From: Trifolium pratense | Taxonomy: Eukaryota > Streptophyta > Magnoliopsida > Fabales > Fabaceae | Assembly: GCF_020283565.1 (NCBI RefSeq) | Contig: NC_060059.1 | Coordinates: forward strand, 17,478,933 to 17,542,932 | DNA length: 64,000 nt | Reading direction: 5' to 3' | In this document: one piece after another, positions 1 through 12,587 of the stretch | How positions within the stretch are numbered: position 1 is the first letter of the stretch | Layout of the letters: every line of letters begins with the position of its first letter | The notes under the pieces: model-generated | Told to the model about the DNA's origin: nothing | Databases searched by the model: none | The model's input: only the letters and a program-made list of their open reading frames with translations | Program-made: the position numbers and the translations under genes

Positions 1-61
1 TGAACTCTATTGGTGGATTATTAGTTTCAGCTTTGTTGGTTATTGTTTTGGTGATAAAAAA

Positions 62-3000
62 ATGAGTTCTTCAATGAGGTTGGATTCAGCTGTTTTTCAA
101 CTTACACCCACTAGAACAAGGTAAAATAGTTCATTCATCAATGGTTTTGGAATTTGGATTCAATATTTTGTTGAAAACTTACTTTTAACTAATTAGAGAA
201 CAAGTTTGAGGATTTTCAGTTTTTTTTTTTTTATTGTGTCTAAGTCAATATACTTGGGATATATACTGGTTTTGTAGTGTACATGAATTTGTTTAAGGAT
301 GTTAATGGCTTTATGTTATTTCTTTAATTGGCAAAAAGTGGTTTAAATGTGTTTAATTGTCAAGTTTGCTGATTTAATTTGTGTTTTATGTGCAAGTTTA
401 ATCATATAAATTTCATGGAAATTTCTGAGTATTTTCCACTTTGTATTTCGTTACGGTATTTTGTATGTAATCAAATTTGAAGTTTAATGGATTTCACAGT
501 GCTGTTGTTATTAAGATTAAACATTAGTACTAGATTTCAAATTTAGAAAGGGGGTACTAATTTGAAGTTTAGTGGATTTCACAGTATGTTGTATGCAAAA
601 GTACTTAAAAAAAAATAATACACGTTGTACCGGTTTTGATCCTTCACATTATCTGCCTTTGTATGAATCAGGTTTGACTTGATTATAACTGTGAATGGAA
701 AGAAGGAGAAAATTGCCTCAGGCTTGCTCAATCCATTTCTTTCTCACTTGAAGACTGCTCAGGATCAGATGGACAAGGGTGGTTATTCAATTGTTCTTGA
801 GCCTGAGGGTGGAATTGATGCCTGGTGGTTTACCAAGGGAACTCTTGAAAGGTTTGAGTTTTAATGTTTTGGTTTATGGATTAATGTGTTCAGCATACCT
901 TCAATATTGATGTTTCATAGTCCCGTAAGTGTAGCTCAGATGATAAAAGGTTTCAGGGACATTTCATATGCTAGAGTGCGGGTTCGAACCCACAGTACCC
1001 CTATTCTCCGCATTTAGTGTGTGAGTTTCGCCAATAGGCTCTTTGAAACTCTTAGAATTGAGAGTTGGGCTTAACTCAACCCTACAAAACCGAGGCTCTG
1101 ATACCTTATTAACTCAACCCTACAAAACCGGCTTGTAAGGTGAGGATTGTCTTTACTTTATAAGCATGTATTCAGGTCATCTCGCAACCAATGTGGAACT
1201 TCTTAACAGAAACTAAAAAAGAATTTGATGTTTCATAAACATTACTATTTGTATTATCGCATGATCTAGAATGACATTTTGAATTTTGAAAGGGAAGTGA
1301 AATTAAACATAGAAGTAGTAACTTATAACAGTTGGGTTAGAGACTTAAAATCTTCCCAATTATTACAATTTATTTAGGTTAGATTATATTCACAATTAGT
1401 TTAGTGTGCTGGACTAATTTTCTATGCTTCTATAGGTTTGTTCGCTTTGTAAACACTCCAGAGATATTGGAACGTGTGTATACTACAGAATCTGAAATCT
1501 TACAAATTGAAGAGGCAATTGCAATTCAAGGAAATAATTCTATAGGGATTGGCACTGTAAGTAAATATTAAGCATTATTATATGATTGATTGTCTGCACT
1601 TAAAAGATCGTTTCAGTAATCATGTGTTTCTACAGGTGGAAGAAAACCAAGTCAAACATGCAGAAAACACAGAAGGTACTTTTGAATGGAACAGTTTTTT
1701 AAATTATCACTGAGAACAACTAACTTATATTCAACAAATATGGGTGCATTTAATTCTCTGCTAAGATTTTCAAGATTTACATTTAAAACTTACAAAACTT
1801 GCTGGTGTGCACAGGCAGGAAGGTTCAACATGATACCAATGAGGAGAAAGCGATTGTACTTTACAAGGTTAATACTCCGTCCCTAATATAAACACCTTGT
1901 CTATTTCACTCTTATTAAGAAAAGTTGGTTGTGTAGTATTATGTGTCTATTTTATGTAACAATGTACCTAAAATACCCTTTGAATATGTATATAATTAAT
2001 CTTGACTTTTCATATTCCAAAACACTCGGTGATATTAATTAGGTGTTTATTTGGAAAAGTAGCAATAAATGCATCTAGTAATTTGAAAAGGGGTTTATAT
2101 TTAAGGACAATTTTTTTGTCAAATGGATGCTTATATTTAGAGCCGGAGGTAGTACTTAATAGGTCTTAAATAATAAATACCATATTCATTTATTAACTTT
2201 ACTTTCTTTTCTATTTGTATGGTTATGTTCAGCCTGATGCACATCCACCGGAAGCAAATGGAAATGCCACATCAGAAGGAAACTCAAAGTAAATTACATT
2301 TCTTTTAATTCACCTTCTCTCTATGAGCATCTTTCATAATAGGAAAGTCTAGCTTTTAATCAATTGTTGTCTCTGATTAAATAATAAAATTCAACAAGTG
2401 TCCATTCCACACTTTGCATACTTGAAGTCATATCAGTTAAGTTTCATGCTAGAATATGCTTGTGAAACAGATTGTTACATGTTTTATAGTCAATTCTATC
2501 TCATATTTTCTCAGAGTTCAGCTTTTGAAAGTCCTAGAGACACGCAAATCAGTGCTGCAGAAAGAGCAAGGCATGGCATTTGCACGCGCTGTTGCTGCTG
2601 GTTTTGACATTGACCATTTACCTGCTTTGATGTCATTTGCTGAATGCTTTGGAGCATCTCGATTGATGTAAGTAAGAGAACTTCTATTTTTTCGTACACC
2701 ATTTTGACCTTAAATATTGGTTGGTCAAGTGTTCTGTTATTTCTGCCATTGGCCTATAACATACACGTGGCATCTAGACAATCTTGCTGATGCTAGTTTT
2801 TTTCACTTATCAGGGATGCATCCACAAAATTTAGAGATCTTTGGAAAAGAAAACATGAAAATGGACAATGGCTTGAAATCGAAGCCGCTGAAATGATGTC
2901 CAACCGCCCAGATTTTGCTGCATTAAATGGCTCTGGCATTATACTTCCCAATATGGCCTATGCATCCCATACTGAATTGGACTCGGAGAACAACGGGAAA

Positions 3001-6000
3001 GCAAGTTCAGGTACCTGACAATTCCAGAACTTTGTGAACATGTAAATTTATGGATTCTTTAGGACTTAATGTATACAAACAGTACATGTCTTAGCTTTTT
3101 CTTAATTAGAAATATGTCTTGATTTTTGTTTACACTTCCAGATTTGCCTCCAATGGACCGTCAAGGCCACCAAGATAATATGCACGGTCAATTTCCACAT
3201 CATATGCTCCCTCCTTGGCCTGTTCATTCTCCCCCTGGTACTGTACCGGTCTATCAGTCATATCCAGTGCAAGGCATACCCTACTATCAAACATATCCTG
3301 GAAACAGTCCATATATGCCGCCAAATTATCCACCCATGGAGGATCCTAGACTAACTCCTGGTCAAAATATGGGTTTCAGAAGGCATTCCATGGATAGTAG
3401 GAACAGCAATAATGAATCAGAATCAAGGTCGCACGATGAAGTAGATATGGAGAGGGAAGGTTCACAGACAGGAGATCGACGAAAGAAGACTAGCCGATCA
3501 GGTAGAAAGAAATCTGGCATGGTGGTTATTAGGAATATCAATTACATAACAAAGACAGAAAACTCTTCTGGCAGTGGATCATATTCAGATTCTGCTTCCG
3601 AAACAGATGAAGATATCGATAATCAGGAGCATGTGAAGACTTCAAAAAGAAGGGAATCCAGAAAAGAATCTTCGAAGAAGTTGAATTCATCTGATAAGGA
3701 AGAAACAGACCATGCTACGGATGCAGATGGAGGACACTGGCAAGCTTTCCAAAATTGTTTGCTCAGAGATGTCGATGAAGATAGACATGCCATTGACCAT
3801 GATCAATTTGGTATGGAAAAGGTGGATGACACACGAAGAAAAAAACATGTTTCAGTCAATGATCCCTTAGTTTTGAATGAGCGGGAAATGTATGGAATTC
3901 AAGGCAGTCGTACTTCTAATGATGCACAATCTTTAGAAGTAAATGGAAGAAGCGGTGGTTTCAGGAGGGCTGTTGGTGATGATTTCATTGTTTCCAAACA
4001 AGGAAGTCAGTCCGGTAATTCATATCCTTCCTCAGATCTTGAAATTACCGGCAGTGGACTAGGTTATTCAAACGATAATTTGCAAAGGAAGTTGTTTCAC
4101 GATATAAATGATGATTCCTACATGTTGGAGCATAGATCAATCCAAGTCAATGATGCAGGAAATGTTGACAGGAACATGATCGACATAGACTCCGAGTTTC
4201 CGGTCCGTCAAAAGGAAGAAAACCCGTCAAATGGGATCAACCATATAAATTATCAGCTAGATGAATTAAGCATGATGCCTGAACGAGGAGCTGAAGGGGG
4301 GTCTATGAGTTACGACCCTGCTTTAGACTATGAAATGCAGGCCCAGGCTGGTGGTGCTTTACATGATAAAAACAAAGAGGTATTGGCTGATGCTAAACCA
4401 GGATCTAAGAGGTTGGATAAGGAGCCAAAATCAAAGCTTACTCCAAATAGTACTGATAAAAGAAAGACTGTTGGGCCGATAAGGAGAGGGAAACCTTCTA
4501 AACTTAGTCCTTTAGAAGAAGCACGGGCACGTGCTGAGAGTTTACGAAACTACAAAGCTGATCTCCAGAAAATGAAGAAAGAGAAGGTACTCACTCCTAC
4601 TTCCAGTCTCCCTTCCCACTCACGTTTCTATTTCAAACAATTAGTTTAAAATTGATGTGAAACTTGTATTCAGGACCTTAATATGCTCTTTAGTTGTATT
4701 AAATTGAAAAGTTATTTGAATCGTTTGTTATACAACACTGTTTTTCTTCTAATATGTAGGAAGAGGAAGCGATTAAACGTATAGAAACTTTAAAGATGGA
4801 AAGGCAAAAGAGAATTGCTGCCAAGAGTAGCTCAGTTGGTACACAGTCGCCAGAACCATCTCATGTTACCAAGAGACGTGTTCCAGCAAAACTTTCACCA
4901 AGCTCTCATAAAGGATCAAAATTTAGTGATTCAGAACCAGGGCCATCGTCACCACTTCAAAGATTCCCCGCCAGAACTGCTTCTGTGGGATCAGCTGATT
5001 CTGTGAAAACCTCAAAAACCAGCAGATTGAGTGCTAGAAGCCACTTGACTGATAACAAATTAAGCCAATCAGTGTCTTCTTTGCCTGAATCTAAGCTAGA
5101 GAAGGGTGATAGTGCAACTAAGGCATCAATGGCACGGATTAGAAGACTGTCAGAACCTAAAATGAGTTCCGTTCGTCAGGCTTCCGCTGTGAAACCTCAT
5201 GGTACAGGGACAATATCAAAGACTAAAGCATCTGATGGACCGGAGAGCAAAAAGATTTCTGCTATTGTGAATCATGATAAGAGCAAGATAGCGGCCCTCC
5301 CAGAACTGAAAGTTAGAACATCTAAAGCAAGTGAAATTGTACAAAATACATCATCAGTGAAAGTGAAGACACAGAAAGTGAATGATAACAAGTCTTCAAT
5401 GAATTCAGAAAGTACCATGCTGAAGAAAAATGAAACAGGAATTTCATCCAATGATGATGGAGATGACAATCCTGTAATTGAGAAAACTGTCGTGATGCTT
5501 GAGCGCGAGAAACCTTATGCCCCTGCTATTTATGCCCCAAAGAAAGAATATGATAGTGATAAAGTGGCAGGGAAAACTGAGACATCATCCAATTATGTTG
5601 CCATCCGTGCTCCTGTTTCACCATTAAGCATGGACGATAAAGAAACCTCAGAGAGCCAGTCACACATGCAACCCATATCTACTGAGGTATGTATTCACAA
5701 CTTAAATTAACTTCAATGGTGATTAAATATGTTGTTAGTTTATACCCTCGTAGGGGTAAGGTATAAAAAACATTATATTTTGACTATGAGAACAAATGTT
5801 CTACTGTCTAACATCATATCCTATTTTAAATAAATAGTAAACATGAGTATTGCAAATGCCTTAGCTTCTAAGTATGTTCCTTTAATGTTGTTATATTTCA
5901 ATGTTATGCTTCCTATAATCTGTGCTACTATAAAGCAAAAATATGTACTACAAATTCTACATGCTTGTTGTAAAATGTGAAAATAGCATTATAATATTTG

Positions 6001-7394
6001 ATTTTAAAACTTATGTGCAAGCAATTTCAATTTGATTTTAGATGTGCTAGTGTTGTTTATCCAAATTCTTCATGGATGAGAAAACTTCTTAGTTCATCAA
6101 CTAATTTTGAATATAATATCTTCGAAAACCAGGTAAAAATGGATAATACAGAAAAAGAACCTTCAAAATCATCCAGCATTTCTATTGCTGAGGAAACATA
6201 TCATGCTCCATATGCTCGAGTTTCTTCTATGGAAGATCCTAGTACAAGAAATAGTGAGTATGGCAAAGCAGCTCCCACAATGTTAGACACTGCAGCAATT
6301 GGTACAGACGCTGGTAAAGCACGTGTGTCTGACATCAGAAATGCAGCGCTTGAAAAGATACCAGAAGCAACTGAGAAGCCTCAAGTAAAAGAATCACCAA
6401 AAGGGTTCAGACGACTGCTGAAGTTTGGGAAAAAGAGTCATAGCCCGGCTACACGCAATGTGGAATCAGATAATGTCAGCATTGATGGTTCCGAGGCAGA
6501 TGAGATCGGAACTAATGGCTCCTCTAACGAAGGTAATGTGCTCCTTAAAAGCATCATCATATTAAAATTAGTAATCGCTGGAACACTTTTTGACGGGAGA
6601 CTGCCACTTCTAGGACCTCAATTATTGTACCATTATCCACAAAACACAACCTTCACATGTTTTTTAAGGACAAGCTGTGTAGACTGAGGTCCAATACATT
6701 AGGTCGAAGATGACAATATTCAATGAGTTTGGGGACTACCTTACACAAACTCAACAACCACATTATATATACCTCCTTTTCCTTCTTAGGTAGTAGTAGT
6801 GTTGTTACATAGCGCTATAACGTAGCGGAATTTGAACAAACTGCTATTTTGCACGATCTGCAATTGACAGCACTGTTTATAGCCATTTAAAGGCTATCCA
6901 AAATTGTTTCAAGAGTTTTTGTTCACTGATTGTTTTGAAGATTCAAAATTATGACAATAGTGTGCATCTTGCAAAATTAGTCCACTTTTTGAATGATTAT
7001 ACAATTTAACATATCTTGTGATAGCATTTACCTAAATTCAATGATGTTGACGGATTTTTTGAAGAAGTCCTACTTATTTAATTTTATTTATATGTACATA
7101 AACTGAACATAAAATTTTCCATGTCATCTTCAGTTCATACTTTAAAGAATTTGATCTCTCAAGATGAAACTCCCACTGCCAGCACAGCTCAACAAAAGTG
7201 TAAGTAGTAAATACATGCTCAATTTACTAAGTGGACTTGGTCAACTTTTCATATATTCCTATCCTCTTTGGTGGTCTCTAGTTGTATAGTATTACTGATC
7301 TGAATATGGATGTGGTTGTTATGCAGCTTCTCGCTCGTTTTCGTTGTTATCACCATTTCGAAAGAATAGTGAAAAAAAGGTAATGATGGCTTGA
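62..7394 (+). CDS. COP1-interacting protein 7 (CIP7)-like protein
   Basis: Spliced gene of 13 coding exons: 62-120, 672-851, 1436-1556, 1636-1675, 1815-1867, 2233-2288, 2515-2667, 2814-3010, 3142-4586, 4760-5686, 6133-6532, 7134-7199, 7327-7394; 1254 residues. All introns are GT-AG and phases agree. The N-terminal part (about residues 1-290) carries the family signature: AVFQLTPTRTR, then [33 protein letters not shown] and ARAVAAGFDIDHLPALMSFA. The rest is Ser/Lys/Glu-rich, low complexity, with a charged helical stretch around the exon 9/10 junction (EEEAIKRIETLKMERQKR), and ends in SPFRKNSEKK. CIP7 of Arabidopsis is a nuclear COP1 partner acting in light-responsive gene expression; whether this paralogue does so is inference. 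The start is the first ATG, directly before the conserved AVFQL block. The length is nearer to the longer CIP7-related proteins than to CIP7 itself. Several transposons sit in its introns. Confidence 0.92.
920..1224 (+). mobile_element. tRNA-derived SINE with 13-bp target duplication
   Basis: The element lies in intron 2 of the CIP7-like gene. Its head has a tRNA-like A box (tagctcagatgataaaagg) and a B box (ggttcgaaccc, 981-991). The body contains a repeated segment, cttaactcaaccctacaaaac-like, at about 1070 and 1108, and the end is A-rich (aaactaaaaaagaa). The 13-bp sequence TTGATGTTTCATA flanks it on both sides, at 907-919 and 1225-1237, as expected for LINE-assisted insertion. Reverse-complement relatives of the body seem to occur near 30190-30290 and 59175-59290. 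Confidence 0.75.
1875..2152. mobile_element. Stowaway-like MITE (Tc1/mariner type)
   Basis: Terminal inverted repeats start CTCCGTCCCTAATATAAACA on the left and read CTACCTCCGGCTCTAAATAT from the right end. A TA dinucleotide flanks both sides (1873-1874 and 2153-2154). It occupies most of intron 5 of the CIP7-like gene and begins only seven bases after the end of exon 5. Confidence 0.75.
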
Positions 7395-8372
7395 TAGAGT
7401 GGATGCTGTTATTGGTAAGGTTGATGCAGTCACAAGCTTAAACCCTTCACTTGATTTTCTTTCTTTTTTTGGTCCTAAATTTCGGGATCAGGAAAAGATA
7501 ACCGAGTTATGTATTGCTATGAAACTGATATTTGTATATTCATGAAACATTGTTGATATCCCCAAGTGATTAAGGATGCTTTTTTCTCTTTTCTGCTTTC
7601 ACCGGAACAAATATTTGAACATTTTTGTTTTGATCCGACAACACATTTCGTGCAAAACATAATACAGTTTCTTTACTACTCACATGATTGAGGTTTTTTT
7701 CCCCTCTTAAATTTTGGGGGTGGCCACCATAGATTTACTTTCATGTCTTTGGATTAGTTGTACTTTTATAGAATTGCTTTAGATATCTTTTACCCTAACT
7801 TAGATGCTTTTCTTTAATGGAGGTTGCTCTTCTCCCACTGCATTGCTCACATAGGCAAAATCCGGTAAAATTTTACACTACCTAAAGATATCTTCCAGTA
7901 CGATTTACACTACCAGAAGATATCTTTCTGTGAGTTGGGGGAGAAGAGCAATTATCTTCTTTCATAAGCTTTGTTATTAAATTCCTCATGATATATTATC
8001 ATCCATGTGTTTGTAGTTTCTATTTTACAACATTTCAAAATAAACCATCATAGGAATAAGTTTTAAAATAAACCATGTTAAGATTATTGATGAGAGATAG
8101 AGAATGAACTTAAGAAAAATAATGAATTGAAATATGCTTAATATTTTAAAATATTCACTACACCTTTTTCTTTTTTTTTTCTGTTCTAAAAGTGTTGAAG
8201 TCAGTTGAATGTATAATTATTTGAACCATAAAATATCAACAAATAGCATGATTATGATCAATAGTGATAATGTAATAAAGGGTCAACTATGTAAGGATCA
8301 ATTAAGCATACAAAGTCTTCACTCTATAAGGGGTACATCCCTGTGGCTATTATGGCAGAATATGTTAAGGCT
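7395..8372. other. Convergent intergenic region, CIP7-like to PP2C-like
   Basis: This stretch holds the 3' ends of two convergent genes and no supported coding sequence. At about 7815-7950 there is a short inverted repeat: ttgctcttctccc on the left is mirrored by gggagaagagcaa on the right. Between the arms agatatctt-type segments repeat. It looks like a decayed miniature element, but no target duplication is clear. Confidence 0.5.
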
Positions 8373-10256
8373 TCAATCAAAGCGAATGATTAAGCATGAA
8401 ATGTTGCTTTTGCTCATCCTATTTAGAGCTTCATTTGCCAAACATTCAGCTGCTTCTTGTGGATCTTCTATATGACTTATTAGATTCACAGCTTCTTGAT
8501 TCTTCATAACCTACAAATATTAAGGACTACCCTTAGTTTAAGTTATAAATCTCACATTTAATAATTGTTTCTTGTTTATTCGCTCTGGTCCTTAATACAA
8601 GAGAAAACTCACTTTTTAGATACATTGAGGGTCAGACCCATTAGTTACTCAATGTATTTAGAAAGTAAATTTTCTCTTATATTAAAGATTGGAGGTAGTA
8701 ATATTTAAGTTAAAAATCTCACTATGCTTACCTCCCATATACCATTACTTGCTAATATCAAAAATTCAGTATCAGAATCAATACTTTCACTCCTGATGAC
8801 AGGTTCTGAGCTGCTAGAATGTCTTGTAGTTGTAGCCACTTCATTTCCTGATTCATATGCTAGTATGAAATAAATGAATAAAATGAGTCCATTTATTGAT
8901 TAATAAAAGAAACAGTAAAAAAAAATACTATAATAGTAATTTTTCAATAGATAATGAATAATAAGTATTACTTTAACAAAATGTATTTGATTCTTAAGTT
9001 CCGACAAAAGAATGAATCCTCTCATACGTAATTTACATACTGTTTATCATTGATACCTGAAAATATTCTGCGAGACCAATGTCGTTTGACTGATTGTTGA
9101 TATGTATCAGTTTTCTGATGAGCCATTCCATCTCTACACACAACAACTCTGTAATTTCCTATATTAGCTATTACAAGTTTTTCTCCATTGATTACCATAA
9201 CAGATGCTGAACTCATTCTACATGTGTCTTCATATCTTTGTTCTTCTTTCATCTTTGACCTAACACCAAGATAAGCTCTCTTCATTATTTCTTTGCTTTT
9301 TCTCCATATTTGAGCCTAATTACATGTAATGAATTCATTAGAATACCAGATTTATAGGCAGAAAGAGGAAAAATTATGAATAAACCATTTCAATTTGACC
9401 TTTCTTTGACAATACGTAATATATAACCTAGGAACTTTTAAAGGCAATCTAGTAGTTTATACGTCATCCGCAACTTTTAGGAAGCAATACAAAAATTAAG
9501 CATTTTTCATGAATCTTTAATGATAAAGTTTGAAAAACCCTTTTTTAAGGCAATACTATTCTAGCTTATTGATCATGAGCTAATAAAAATCATTTATACT
9601 CAAAGTACCTCTTGAAGCTTCTTTGTAAAGAAATGAGATTGCATGTACTTGGTAACCTTGTCTCCAACTAATGGATCAAATATTCCAAAATACCACAATT
9701 CAGTTTGATCCATTTGCTCCCTTTGTACCACAATTGAATCAATATCTGAGTAATCAGAACCATTTTTTATCATATGATGTTCCACCACTTGATAACCATG
9801 TGTTACTGGTGTCATCCATGAAGGCTTTTTTGCTGGCATCAGCCTTCTTTTTCTGCTTAGAAATCTTAGCAGAAACCTTTTCAACCTAAATGCCTGTCCA
9901 AATCAGTAGTTAGTTAAGCATTGCTTAATTAAGTACTTATGTATAAGCTGTTTTTATTACAAAAGATAAAATAAAGTCAAATTATTTTCATATTAGTTAT
10001 AAGCAATTTTTCATAAGTTGTCCTAGAGAGTTTATGGAATTAAGCTGAAAACAGTATATGAACATGTCATAAGTTGTTTTCATAAGATCTCTCAATTAGT
10101 CGTACAAGTGCTTGTGCTAGTAAATGCTCAAGTAAAATAAGTTAATCCAAACAGGAAATAAGCTAAAAAATAAGTAGTAGCTAAATGTCATACGGAAATA
10201 ATTGGGAGAGAGCATTGGCTTACCTTGAGCTTGATATGAAGATGTCTGATTCTCAT
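8373..10256 (-). CDS. PP2C-like protein, probably catalytically inactive
   Basis: Five coding exons on the minus strand: 10256-10224, 9893-9609, 9315-9057, 8859-8732, 8510-8373; 280 residues, phases consistent. The PP2C fold is recognisable from the order THGYQVVE (42-49), WYFGIFDPLVG (78-88), SASVMVINGEKLVIANIG (142-159), DTEFLILASNGIWEV (222-236) and the C-terminal SCLIIRF strand. The residues that bind the two metal ions in active PP2Cs are largely changed: DGHGG reads DPLVG, GSTA reads MSSA, GDSR reads GNYR, ASDGLWD reads ASNGIWE, and the LTxDHKP block is missing. Reading frame and splice sites are nevertheless intact. The nearest group I recall is the plant 'PP2C-like protein 44' type. 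I infer a pseudophosphatase or binding protein; a decaying gene is the alternative. A basic N-terminus (RFLLRFLSRKRRL) may be a targeting or membrane-contact region. Confidence 0.82.
8579..8698. mobile_element. Stowaway-like MITE in PP2C-like intron
   Basis: A 120-bp hairpin with left arm ctctggtccttaatacaaga and a matching right arm tcttatattaaagattggag. TA dinucleotides flank it at 8577-8578 and 8699-8700. It lies wholly inside the last intron (8511-8731) of the PP2C-like gene. Confidence 0.65.
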
Positions 10257-12127
10257 GTTGTTCACTATTGTTTGAACAGAACTTGAATGGAGAAAGAAAA
10301 TCTTATATTAACAAATCAATTATCCTAAATAATTAGAGGGACCTTAATGCATTTGGTTTTTGGTGATATATAGTATTGAATATATATAGGTGTTGAGTAA
10401 AAAATGGATTGGCCTTATTTATTTGATCCTTGGCACTGACCACAAAGTAGTATTAATGGGCACATGCAGAATCCAAAAGAAAAAGTTAGATTCAAAGATA
10501 CCCTTTCCATAGCTCATAAACTTCAAATTTGAGTTAAGATGATTTTGAATATAATTAGTAATAGTATAGTCAAATTTTCTTAGTTGAAAGTATTTTTATG
10601 TTCTTTCTTTCCCCTTTGATGGGTTATTCTTTTCTTTGAAGGATTTTATGGGTTATTCTTAAGTTTGTAATTTAGTGTCAAATATCAAGTATCAACTATT
10701 GGGGGAACATGACTTGGTCATCTTGTTGTTTCTTCTTATTTTATTTGAATATTTTTAATATGAACTTGCTTCTTATAACTTTTTTTAATTAGTGTCAACT
10801 ATACACTATCTATTCTCGATAATCTACAAAGATTTATACCTTTGATTTATATTGAACCTAAAAACAAACAATACAAAAAAGTTGAAAATGAGAGCATAGG
10901 AAGAATAAATAATTGTGAACGGCAAAGGAGAGAAAAAAAATATGGTGGAGAAATGACAAATGGCAAAAAAATAATCATGGTCTTTTGGTTACTTCATGAA
11001 GGTGCTTCAAAGTGTTGAACATGAGTTGGTTTCCATTACATTAATACGGTGTCATCCACATGAGTTAAGCTCGGTTAATAAGGACATTACATTATATATC
11101 TAAAGTTCGAACTTCATACACTCTACTTATGTACCTTATCGTGATAGTGATTTTGAAGGGAGCATATTATGTATTGAATCTTCACTTGTGTAAGCGTGGT
11201 TTTCTTTATTATCACATATCCACGGGCAGTTTGATGTGAGACAATTTGTACTATTTCATTTTTTTTCTATGCAAATATATTTAAAATTTTGAATATGTAA
11301 AACATATGATTCAATGATTGTAGAGAGTTTTTATTTTTGGCTAATCAAATGTCTAACATATGATTTGGATAGGAAACAAAAACACCGACATTTTTTGTTG
11401 TGATTGATACCAACTTTGTCCTTTAATTTTATTATTTTTTTTTTCACTTTGGAAATAGAAGAGGATTATGATAAAATTAAGCAATATTGACCAGCTATGG
11501 AAAGAGCTTCCTTGACAAGTTTATGAGCTAGCAAGATAAATGCTACGGTCATACTCTGAAATTCCGCTAAATAGAACTAAGATATATTTAAAATAAGGAA
11601 TATTATATCATATCATGTAAATAGAGATAGTCAACCTTTTTAAAGTTTAAATTATCATTTTCAATGCAAATTTTGTATATCTCGCATGTTTAACGAAAAT
11701 AGATCCTCTCAATTTTTCTTCTCTCAATTTTTCTCAATTTTCACTTTTCAACTATTGATCAACTTTTGCTTCAAAAAAACTATTGATCAACTTTACATCA
11801 TTTCTTTAAAATTTAAATATTATTCTATATTTAATATTTAATGGCATAGATTCCAACATTATTTCCTCAAATTTTTTTCAACATGAGAGGATCCATTCTC
11901 GTTTAACTATAGTGTCTTTAGAGCACTTGTTAACACAATCCAATTTGTCCTGTCAGCTACAAAGTACCAACTTGCATTCAATATCACATAGAAGATCAAA
12001 GGAAACCCAACTCACAAAGAGCTTTCAGAAGACCATAAATCGACTAAACTGATCCAACTATGTCCACTCACCCCAACAACTGTGTCACATAGTTATTGGT
12101 CTTAATCGTCCAATTTAAAATTGACGA
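10257..12127. other. Intergenic, upstream of PP2C-like gene
   Basis: AT-rich and without supported coding sequence. Around 11045-11140 a tRNA-like segment (gttaagctcggttaataagg followed by agttcgaactt) suggests an old SINE fragment, but I could not find a target duplication. The first ~100 bases upstream of 10256 should hold the PP2C-like promoter; no diagnostic motif stands out. Confidence 0.4.
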
Positions 12128-12136
12128 TCACAATAG

Positions 12137-12578
12137 GATGTTTTCTCTCCCAACCCCCCTCAATTCTTTTCTACCCCTGAATTTCCGTTTTTGCCCCTGG
12201 GGGTACTGCGGTTTATACGAACCGAAATAAGCTGACATGCTGATAAATTTCGGTAACCACTTAACGAAATCTGGGACATTTCGGTTCGCAGGTACCGAAA
12301 CAATTATTTCGGTAAAATTCTACCGAAAATGACCTAATTCCAGCGACCAACGTACCGAAATCTAGGACATTTCGGTTCGCAGATACCGAACAAGCTGACG
12401 TTCGTTTTTTGTGTACCAAAAACGCTAATGTTCGGTTTGCAGTTAGCGAAATGGTCTAATATTTGGCTTCGGTGAATACGAACCGAAGTTTTTTGGCAAA
12501 AATGTTTCAAACCGCAAGGGACAAACTTGGATTTTTGGGGGTAGAAAAGAATTGAGGGGGGTTGGGAGAGAAAACATC
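12137..12578. mobile_element. Mutator-type MITE with 41-bp perfect inverted repeats
   Basis: The 442-bp element is bounded by terminal inverted repeats that match for 41 bases (left end gatgttttctctcccaaccc, right end gggttgggagagaaaacatc). A 9-bp duplication TCACAATAG lies at 12128-12136 and 12579-12587, the length typical of Mutator transposons. The interior repeats ttcggtt/accgaaa motifs in both orientations, so it is strongly self-complementary. No transposase frame is present, so it is non-autonomous. Confidence 0.85.
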
Positions 12579-12587
12579 TCACAATAG

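Noticed and set aside
924..1000. Possible tRNA gene
   Set aside because: A and B boxes are present, but no cloverleaf with paired acceptor stem and anticodon arm forms; flanking 13-bp duplications show a SINE.
5998..6687. Continuous 229-codon open frame as an independent gene
   Set aside because: Only 6133-6532 is exon 11 of the CIP7-like gene; the remainder is intron read-through.
8209..8475. Plus-strand open frame
   Set aside because: It overlaps the last exon of the PP2C-like gene on the other strand and resembles nothing known.
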